A stretch of DNA of 64,000 nucleotides, taken from contig JAJTUQ010000001.1 in NCBI GenBank assembly GCA_021399445.1, positions 434,001-498,000 on the forward strand, given 5' to 3'. Numbering within the stretch: position 1 is the stretch's first letter; each line of letters starts with the position of its first letter. Below, in pieces: positions 56,078-64,000 of the stretch. Below the pieces are notes generated by a model, which saw nothing but the letters and a program-made list of their open reading frames with translations, did no database searches and was not told where the DNA came from. The stretch is from Xylogone sp. PMI_703 (Eukaryota > Ascomycota > Leotiomycetes). The position numbers and the translations under genes were made by a program.

Positions 56078-56526
56078 AATAACTAGGGGCGGAATATATC
56101 TAGGCGTATGGGAGGAAATTTTGAAGGAGGCTATCTTTTATTCATGAGGGTTTGGAAGCATACCAGTTTTTTGAGTCGTTAGTCGGGTGGAAGATGAGTT
56201 TATTTTTATTCAACCAATGAATTTCACGCTGTCGTATATATTGGGAAGACAGACATTCGTTATGGATATTTAGTTATCAACTTGCTCTTAGGTCCGGTAG
56301 CATTTATTAGCTATTGTTTAACACAAGTGGAGGGGTAAATATGTTAGCCTCCTACAAAGCAAGAACTTGGCAAAAAAACGCAGTCTTAAGAAACAGGTTT
56401 AAGGGAGCATTTAAATCAATTTCATTTCTAGGCTCTTATGACTAAACGAATGGATAACACAATCCCTCCATCATCTTGAACGCGTCAATGTGTTTCATTA
56501 GCTCACTATCCGTGCCAAACCAAAGA
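56078..56526. other. Convergent intergenic region
   Basis: Lies between the 3' ends of the CRT10-like and betaine lipid synthase genes. AT-rich, no gene. Confidence 0.5.
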
Positions 56527-59325
56527 CTAGATCTCAAGCACCTCCAAGTCCACCGATGCGGCAGATGAAGAGTTCGACCGCTGGGGTGTCTTTTTAGCTT
56601 TAGATGCCGGGGTAGGAGGCACAAGGTCTTTGGTCTTTGTAAGAATGAAGCACGAGGCATACATGTTGACTCGGTCAATGCACGCTCCGTCAATTCTGGC
56701 ACCGACTCGTTTGGCGGAGAATCCCAGCTTCTCGAACAGATTCACATACCAGGGCTGCAGGGCTGCGCTCCTCAGCATCACACGTCCACCGACCTTGAGG
56801 GCTCGGTTGAGTTTCCTGATCTGCTTCTCGGCCTCCTCGCCTCCTCCCTTGCTATTTGCAGATGGGGGATCAAACCAATCCATACTGTCCATGACAACAG
56901 CAACGGTCAATGTTCCTGGAGCAAGTCGGCTGATAACCTCGTTGATCTCATCAGTGTGGATTCTCAAACCATCAAAAGATCCAGGACGAGAGAGCTTCTG
57001 GTGAGACTTGGGTGATAAGTAGTCGGGATGGCATTGAGGAGAGAATCGGCCAGCAAGGCAAACGTAGTAGTATGGGTTGTCCTGGCTGATGAGGGAAGTA
57101 GCGATAACCGGATCAAGAGTCTGTACCATGTAGTTCCAAATTGCAGCGCCGCGGTTTGCCTTGTCACTAGTAAGATCCGTCTTCGACTTCGATTTCGATT
57201 TTGGAGACTCGAGGGTAGCGTGATGATCTGCCTCCAGCATGGCAAGTTGGTTAACTGGAACACCGAGCGCTGCCCAAAGGAAGCTTTCCTGGCTGACGAC
57301 AAAGTAAGAGAGGAGGCGAGACATGATGAATGGTCTGATCTTCTTGTCCCAGATGTCTCGCTGTTCATTAAGAGTCTTTGCTTCCAGGAGATTCTTAACT
57401 TCGGATTTGAAACCAAGAGCAGTTGAAAGAAGTCGGATGACGCGAAGGGCGTATTTGGAACCACCAGTGTCATAGAGACCCTTTGACCGCTTACTGGTGA
57501 AAATATGCGAGTTGGTGAGCCAGTACTGGTATGCGCGGCTGGAAAGATGAGGCGACAGACGATTGATGAGTATGGAGCGGAACTCGGGGTGCTTTCCTTC
57601 ACCAAAGATCTTCCAGAAATCAGCGTATGGGAGAGCTGTATAGGATGCAACTTTGAGTTCCAGAAGATGGTTTTGAGAAGGATTAAGATCAACAGCATGG
57701 ATCCTGGCCGGGCTGGATAGTGCATAGGAGAGGATGTTGTCACCTGCACTGGTGATGGCTAGAACGACATCAGAGGAGCCAAGTTTCAAAAGACGCTGAT
57801 CAACACGGGAATCCTCCCAGGTGAATGCGTAGATGTATTCATTTTTGAACTGGGTGTGCTTCTTGAGTTGATCGTCGTAGTGGATTCTCCAGTGGTGATT
57901 TTGGTAGAAGAAGGATGGCAGTGGAAGGTTGGAGGAGAGATTTACAATAGCGGCATCGAAAACCTTCGAGCGAATCTCTGGCTTCGAGTTCTCCACATTC
58001 TGCGACAGGGCCTGTGTGTGATTGATGGGCGATAGGTATGGAGATTCCGTAACGGCTGCATCGAGGCGCTCCACAATCTCATGAGAGTAGCTACCATCAG
58101 CCACCTCTGAGGTTGGCTTCTTAGGACGACCTAGCCAGATATAGTACGGTATCGAACCGAGGAGCTTGTTACGATCGTCGGAGCTGAGGAGAGTGCCAAA
58201 TCGATATTCGAGGTAATCGCGACGGCCAGGCTCAAGCCCAACTCTGTCAACGTCAAACCATGCCCGCCAGAAGAGTCTGCCAAACCAATTGACATGACGG
58301 TTGATGGCCCCGCCGGTATAGTTTCGGCTAGACAGATCGACAATTGACTGAACGTAAAAGTCCACGACACCAATTATACCGGAAGGAGCCAATAGCTCGG
58401 AAAGAGAGTCAATGACGGAGTAGAAATCGGGCTGCGATTTGAATCATCAGTTTCTAGAGCTCAAATCATGCACAAAATAGACTCCATTCCTAATAACTTA
58501 CGATCATAGACAGACTGTAGGACATAGTTACGAGATCCGCGCCGCCCACACTGGGTCGGCGACCCGAAAAGTAGTCTGGATAGCGCGCTAGCTCCGTGGA
58601 ATCCGAGAGACCAGCCTCATGGTCCTCGAGACGGAAGGCTCTGGCATCTTGGCACACGACTTTCACGTTTTTCCAGCCAAGACGCTCGAACCGTTTCCGG
58701 GCCACGTCACACAGAGAGGGAGAGAAATCGACGAGATAGACGCTGGAGAAGAAGTCGGGCACGGAGACGAACTCGGACATGGCTTCAATGTTCCAGCCTG
58801 TTCCTCCGCCGATCTGGACGGGGGACAGACACAGTTAGTTTCCTGGGTTGATTCTCTTTTTGCTTTTTGCAGAGGGGGGAAGCTCCAACCCGGGTGGGTA
58901 TGGACCTGGGTGGGAGGGGGGAAAAATGAACTCACATCAACCCAGATACGCTTGGGGTCGTGGGTACGCTCGGTAGCAGCCCTGTGGACGAGCTGCGCGG
59001 CGACCAAGCCCAGCATATCCTCTCTTCCGCGCAACAGCCTCTTGCGTGTTGCGTCGTACACGCCCGCTTGGGCCTTGTAAAAGCTCTCGAGTGCATCCTG
59101 CTGGTTGGCGACATCCTTCTCGTGCGGCTTGAGGAAAGACGCATAGAAGAAGCGCAGGAAGGAGGTGACGGCACTCGGTTCCTCGACCTCGGCGGGAGTC
59201 TTCTTGGACTTCCGGACAAAGGTGGAGGCAAAGACTATGCCAATGAGGGCAAACGAGGTTGCTCCTGCTAAAAGAATTTGGGCGTGAGGGTCCCTAGGCA
59301 GGATGTTAGGGGTAAGAGAAGCCAT
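56527..59325 (-). CDS. BTA1: Betaine lipid synthase (DGTS synthesis), bifunctional
   Basis: Exons 59325-58936, 58813-58502 and 58431-56527 with introns of 122 bp (GTGAGT..TCCAG) and 70 bp (GTAAGT..CGCAG), both phase 0, give 868 residues. A membrane segment at about 18-36 is followed by the BtaB-like N-methyltransferase domain, whose SAM site IGGGTGWNIEA begins at residue 131. The C-terminal half is the BtaA-like 3-amino-3-carboxypropyl transferase, with FTWEDSRVDQRLLKLGSSDV, DLNPSQNHLLELK, and AGRFSPQCHPDYL. Together they turn diacylglycerol into the betaine lipid DGTS from SAM at the ER. Many fungi use DGTS to replace phosphatidylcholine under phosphate limitation. The domain order matches fungal BTA1 proteins. 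Confidence 0.93.
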
Positions 59326-62223
59326 GATACTCTCTCATTGCGTGGGGAATGAGACACGGGGTTAGATGCGAAGTAGTTGATACTGTGCCGGCAACCGCGT
59401 TGAGTATCGAATATGGAGAGAAGAAGAAGAAGAAGAAAGGAAAGGAAAGAAGAGGGAAGTAGGACAGGTGATATATCGTGTGCGCCCACTCTCCCCTCTT
59501 CCTCTCACTTTCACACACACACTCTCTCTCTAGCTCCCTCCTCCCCTATGCCTCCGACGATCTGCCCAACGCCGCCCCATCGTTCCCCAACAGGAAGCAG
59601 AGCTAATGTCGCAACCCAAGATGAAGCCACGGTACTACTGTTGGCTGCTGCTGGCTTGCCCTCTAAGCTTGACATGCAGCCGGTAGTAGGAGAACTTTTT
59701 TTTTTAATTTTGTGCAATTCCCAAGGGACTTGGACCCGTATCAGATGACCCCTCCATGGAGGTGCAGTGAGTGCAGCGAATGAGAGACGGGCGAGATGGA
59801 ACAGCAGCAGCCAACCCCACCAGATGCCCTTGACGCCCTGGATGCCCTGCTGGATCGTCAGCGTGCCCCTCCAGACACAAACACCACAACAGCCAACGTG
59901 GCTCGTTGAGTCGCGCCTGTTGAGGGCAAGCTGGACGGTGGTATTGGCCTATCGAAGGTGCACATGGCTCTGGGGTTGGCGGGCTTTGGGGTCCTGCGAG
60001 TAGTGCCTTGCATGGCCGATGCGCCCGGTGGAGTTCCAGGGACCTGTTGGTTGCATGTATTTAGGGCGAGGCTGGGATGTACTATACTGTATTTTATTCA
60101 CTTTAGCCGGACCGAAGCTCTTGCTGGAAGTATCGAACAACGGTAGTGTTTGTATATTGGGATAGTCGTATTATTGCCTTGCCTTACGGTGGTAGAACCC
60201 CACTATCAAAAAAAGACACCTGTGAAGCAGTTAGCTCGGCGCAACACAGTGTGTTTCTTCACTACAGATGTACTCACTGCTCACAATTCAAGGAGACCAG
60301 CGGATGATTGAAAAGACGGTGAGGAGAGGAACTAGTGCGATGCGATACCTCTTCCAGCTTTCCCTTCACATCTCAATAATATGCCGCAGCAGGTCTCAAC
60401 TCAAGAAGTGAGGTTCCCGGCTTCCCCCATTCGAGCAAGACAGGGCCGACCAGAGCAGACGAAGCCGACGTTGGAACTGGGTCCGCTCAGCCAATCGCTT
60501 CGGCACGCTCAAGGGCCACTGGTGCTCGCCTACACAGTAAGTTAATGCCTCGACCTCGGCGCCTCAATTCCAGGCAATCCGCCCTCTTTTGGTTCCGGCA
60601 TGTGGTCGGGCTGATCTCTGTCGCCTGGTGGTGGAAGAGATGCAGAGATGCAGAGATGCAGAGAGTTGCACTGTCGCTCTGCATGAGGGCGCACTATACT
60701 ATTGGCGTTGGGATTACGGTATTGCGTGATGAGACAGCGTGTTGTCAATTGAGCAGGGTGCAGAAAGGAAGGAGGATTCGAGGAGGTTGATGAAGGCGGA
60801 GAGGCCTGGCAGAATAAGTCCAGCCTGTCTCAGCCTGTGTAACCTCGGGTGTGTTTGTCCTTTCTGCCTTGTCTGCTTGTGTACAGTACAACACACCATA
60901 AGTTATGGCCACACTGCAACAGACAGCAGATTGACTATCGATTGCCTTGATAATATTAATGTCCATCATGACCTTTGATTATTGCGACTTAGTCGATCGC
61001 AGATATCCCATCTCTCTGTCTATCAAGACTTTCGCATCGGCATGCTGTTGAAGTATTACTCCCTTCTGCCATGGTTCTTGATGGTTTGCTCATGCAGATG
61101 CAGACACGCGAGCGCCCTCACTCCAAGTTCCCCGGCCGAAATGCATCCAACAAAAGACTTCAATTGATATCCACATGGTATTCCGGTAGCATTTATGGTC
61201 GAGTTATTCATCAAGGTTCATAATAGCCACCTTGGATTACTCTGGAATGCTTTATGCTATGCGCTGATGGAGAGGAGATCATCGGTTAGCCAGCATGTTG
61301 ACAAGGACTGGTGAGCTTCCGTGAGTCTCAGATTGCTTAAGATGACTTGATTTGACATGAGCTGGAGCTAATTGTTGGTTCACTCAGATGGTTTTGCTAC
61401 GACTTCATCCCGATCGCGCCTGATGATAGCAGAGCCGATATAAAATCGAAACCTCTGATCTTGTTTCGATCAAGCTTCACCAGCGGTGATGGGCCCCATG
61501 CTGACTGTGGCACGAGCTGAGAAAACCCCACCTGTCTCACTTCTGGTACAAGCGCGCGTAGAAAAGGAGTAGAGGTACGGAGGTATAGTGATGGCTATGA
61601 AGCACCGTCTTGATTATATAAATGCGCACTCGTCGCATAATAATGGATGATTCCAAAATGCACAATATAAAATACGAAGGGAATAATGACCACGGCAATT
61701 GAGCTCTGGAAAGCTCCCGACGAAGGGTGCTCAGGTGGGACGTGGGGCGCATGAGGGGCTTCGGGGAAACATACTGCCGCGCCAGAAAGTCCGGTGAGGG
61801 GCTCCAGAGTTGCACGTGACATGGTCAATCCCCAAGTCTCCCAAGATTTTGAATGATGCTGGTGCTTGGAAGGACAAACTGCTTCATACAGCATAAACAA
61901 CTAATACTCCGCACCGGACCATATATCTCCAGCTTCTTATGTGCACCGGGTCTGTGCCGCTACAAGTGCTCACAGTTCAGACCTCCTCCTATCCAGAAGC
62001 GGCAACATCAACATAAGCCGGCAGTTTTCATCCAATCCCCACTTCTCCACTGCATTTCTTCCTTCCCTTTTCTTCCTTCTTCTCACCATCCTTCTTCTCA
62101 CCATCCTCTTCTTCCTCCTCCTCCTCCCTGATTCCCCTTTACTTTTGCCCTTTTTTTTCTCTCTAAAAGCAATCATAACTGCTCCCAATTGAAGAGAAAG
62201 CATCGTCGATTCAGGAGGCAAAA
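59326..62223. other. Long divergent intergenic region, no gene recognised
   Basis: Nearly 2.9 kb between two core genes. It contains a GA-rich tract at 59410-59460 near the BTA1 start, the octamer AGAGATGC three times in tandem at 60636-60659, and a pyrimidine-rich stretch before the next gene. Open frames are short and unconvincing on both strands. Noncoding RNA or long 5' leaders cannot be excluded. Confidence 0.5.
62075..62104 (+). promoter_or_regulatory. Pyrimidine-rich core promoter tract with 15-bp tandem duplication
   Basis: CCTTCTTCTCACCAT occurs twice in tandem within a CT-rich block (about 62040-62165) that ends some 60 bases before the ATG of the MetE-like gene. CT blocks near the start are common in strongly expressed fungal genes. 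Confidence 0.45.
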
Positions 62224-63638
62224 ATGGCAGCTGCACCCCGCAATCCTCCCTTCCGCGCTGAGCACTTGGGCTCCCTCCTGCGACCTTCAGACTTCCTCAA
62301 GAAGAGACTTGCTTTTGAGAAGGGAGAAATCACTCAGCAGGAACTCACCGCTGCTGAAGATGAAGCCATCAGCGCTGTCGTCAAGATCCAGCTCGATGCT
62401 GGCTTCCGCGCCATCACGGACGGCGAGTACCGGTAGGCCAACCCCATTCTGCCACTCTTATGGTCCACTATAAGCTCCCCGTTAGTCGCGCTGGAGACTG
62501 ATGTATGACTCTGAATGACAGACGTGCTGTGTTCTGGGGAACTTTCTTTGAAGAACTCCAAGGCATGACCGAGATCCGACAACCGTCCATGGATCTCTTC
62601 CGTCCGTATGTCCCTGACATTGCTGGCTTCATTGAGAAGGGACACAAGCCAGGACAATCCTGTCTTTGCACAGGAAAGATCTCCCACAAGGGAACCTCCA
62701 CTCTCCTCCCTCAATTCAACTATCTCAAGACTCTTGTTCCCCAGGAGAGATGGGGTGATATCAAGGTCACCATGATTGCCCCACCATGGTATCATCTGAG
62801 ATACAAGGACGGCCAAGCATATCCCAAGGACGTCTATGCAAGTGATGCAGAGTATTTTGCGGACATCTCCAAGGCTGTGAGCTATGAACTGGACTTGCTC
62901 TATGAAGCTGGTGCCCGAAACGTCCAGTTCGACGACCCCAACTTTGCTTGTAAGTGTCCTTTCCCTGAGCTCAATCCAGATTTTCAAGTGTATTATGCTA
63001 ACTCTCACTTTCAAGATTTCTGCTCCGAGAAGATGGTTGCAGGCTGGGAAGCCGACAAATCTAACACCCGAACTCTCGAAGAAACTTTGGATTCGTACAT
63101 TAAGAGTTACAACGACAGTATTGCCAAGCATACCAACAAGATGCATTTCGGTCTTCACATCTGCAGAGGTACGCTGCTCTACTTGATCTTGTCGCTGATT
63201 CGCTAACATAAGATTATAGGTAACTTCATGGGCTCCCGCCACTTCTCGGAAGGAGGATATGATCGCATTGCCACAAAGCTCTTCCAACATCTCAACGTCC
63301 ACACTTACTACCTCGAGTATGACACTTCCAGAGCTGGCGGGTTCGAACCACTCAAGGAGTTGCCAAAGCACAAGAATGTCATCCTAGGTGTCATTACCAG
63401 CAAGTTCCCCGAGCTCGAGAACAAGGAAGCCATGAAGGAGCGGCTTTTCTCTGCTGCGGATTTCATTGCTCAAGGAGCGGGCACCGACCGAGCTGAGGCT
63501 CTTAACAGAATTGGCGTCTCACCTCAGTGCGGTTTTGCCAGTCACGAGGAAGGTAACCTGCTAGGCTGGGAGGACATGAAGAACAAGCTGGCATTAGTGC
63601 GATCTATTGCCGATGATGTTTGGCCAGGACAGCCATAA
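62224..63638 (+). CDS. MetE-like cobalamin-independent methyltransferase (C-terminal domain type)
   Basis: Exons 62224-62432, 62522-62949, 63016-63168 and 63220-63638, introns 89, 66 and 51 bp, join to 402 residues. The start PPFRAEHLGSLLRP is typical of the UROD/MetE-like barrel. All four zinc ligands of the methionine synthase catalytic domain are placed: His260 and Cys262 in GLHICRGN, Glu296 in YYLEYDTSRAGG and Cys367 in SPQCGF. It lacks the N-terminal half of true MetE (about 750 residues), so it belongs to the short, stand-alone fungal and bacterial group. Zinc-activated thiol methylation is likely; the methyl donor and whether homocysteine is the acceptor are unknown. Confidence 0.9.
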
Positions 63639-64000
63639 ATCCAAGGCGTTTCGGGTGTGTTGGCGTTGTAAAATTGCATGACATGGTGGACGATCTTTTG
63701 TACCAATTGGGGTTGGAGCGTAAGGGGAGCACTCAACTTTGCTGGCAAGGAGGGTGACGATGATGACTGACGGCAATATTCATTCCCAAAGGATCTATCA
63801 CAGAACTAATGGCTTTTGTATGGATGCGGGGGGAAACATGATATCCTAGGACGTTCAACCCGTCCTATGTTAATATTTCATAACAAATGATCTGAATATA
63901 ATAATCATTTGTATATTAATCCGTATGAATTTTATTATACTCAACTGTGATTCGGTTTCATTATGAAGCCTCGAATTTGGACTGAACTAAAGTAGCACCA
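63639..64000. other. 3' flank of the MetE-like gene
   Basis: Downstream noncoding sequence to the window edge; nothing recognised. Confidence 0.5.

Noticed and set aside
62334..63371. 345-codon minus-strand frame
   Set aside because: Antisense shadow of the MetE-like gene, whose zinc ligands and introns are clear.
1..64000. tRNA genes, rRNA genes, CRISPR arrays, bacterial-type operons or riboswitches
   Set aside because: None recognised; the gene structure is clearly that of a filamentous fungus.

Overview
The window looks like a filamentous ascomycete (Pezizomycotina) chromosome. Genes carry short GT..AG introns with CTAAC-type branch sites. The gene set is typical of these fungi: a Zn2Cys6 regulator, F-box proteins, a LaeA-like methyltransferase, a BTA1-type betaine lipid synthase, GH3 and GH43 enzymes, a CRT10-like protein, and fungal copia elements. 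A leotiomycete is a reasonable guess, but the sequence does not prove it.

Left part (1 to about 26.9 kb) is AT-rich and transposon-affected. A complete but disabled Ty1/copia element (623-5720, minus strand) has identical 109-bp LTRs and a 5-bp target duplication. It appears to sit inside the LTR of an older copia element running off the left edge. Next to it is an unusual series of broken metabolic genes: an old-yellow-enzyme oxidoreductase, a glyoxalase/dioxygenase-fold (VOC) protein, a short-chain dehydrogenase remnant, a zeta-class glutathione transferase/maleylacetoacetate isomerase, a fumarase C-terminus and a secreted GPI-type protein. Many of the breaks are Gln-to-stop or Trp-to-stop, as expected from C-to-T (RIP-like) mutation. 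Intact genes interspersed here are a class II aldolase, an APH/CHK-fold kinase, a Vps62-family secreted protein, a small cysteine-rich secreted protein, and a Zn2Cys6 regulator divergent from an aldo-keto reductase. A MITE-like inverted repeat lies at about 13.75-13.92 kb.

Middle part (26.9-52.5 kb) is mixed. It has a phospholipase C-type phosphoesterase, a fusion of EthD-like modules with an alpha/beta hydrolase, a decayed copia relic (31.1-32.6 kb), an intracellular GH43 beta-xylosidase, a four-helix membrane protein and an F-box protein. A divergent methyltransferase pair follows (LaeA-like and a family 2 O-methyltransferase), then an F-box/LRR pseudogene, a five-exon GH3 beta-glucosidase with a PA14 insert, and a wrecked berberine-bridge-type oxidase.

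Right part (53-64 kb) looks like core genome: a CRT10-like protein, the betaine lipid synthase, and a stand-alone MetE-like zinc methyltransferase with all zinc ligands present. A spacer of nearly 3 kb with no recognisable gene separates the last two.

Exon boundaries were deduced by eye from splice signals and reading-frame continuity. Family names rest on motif recognition, not on searches. No tRNA, rRNA or CRISPR was recognised.
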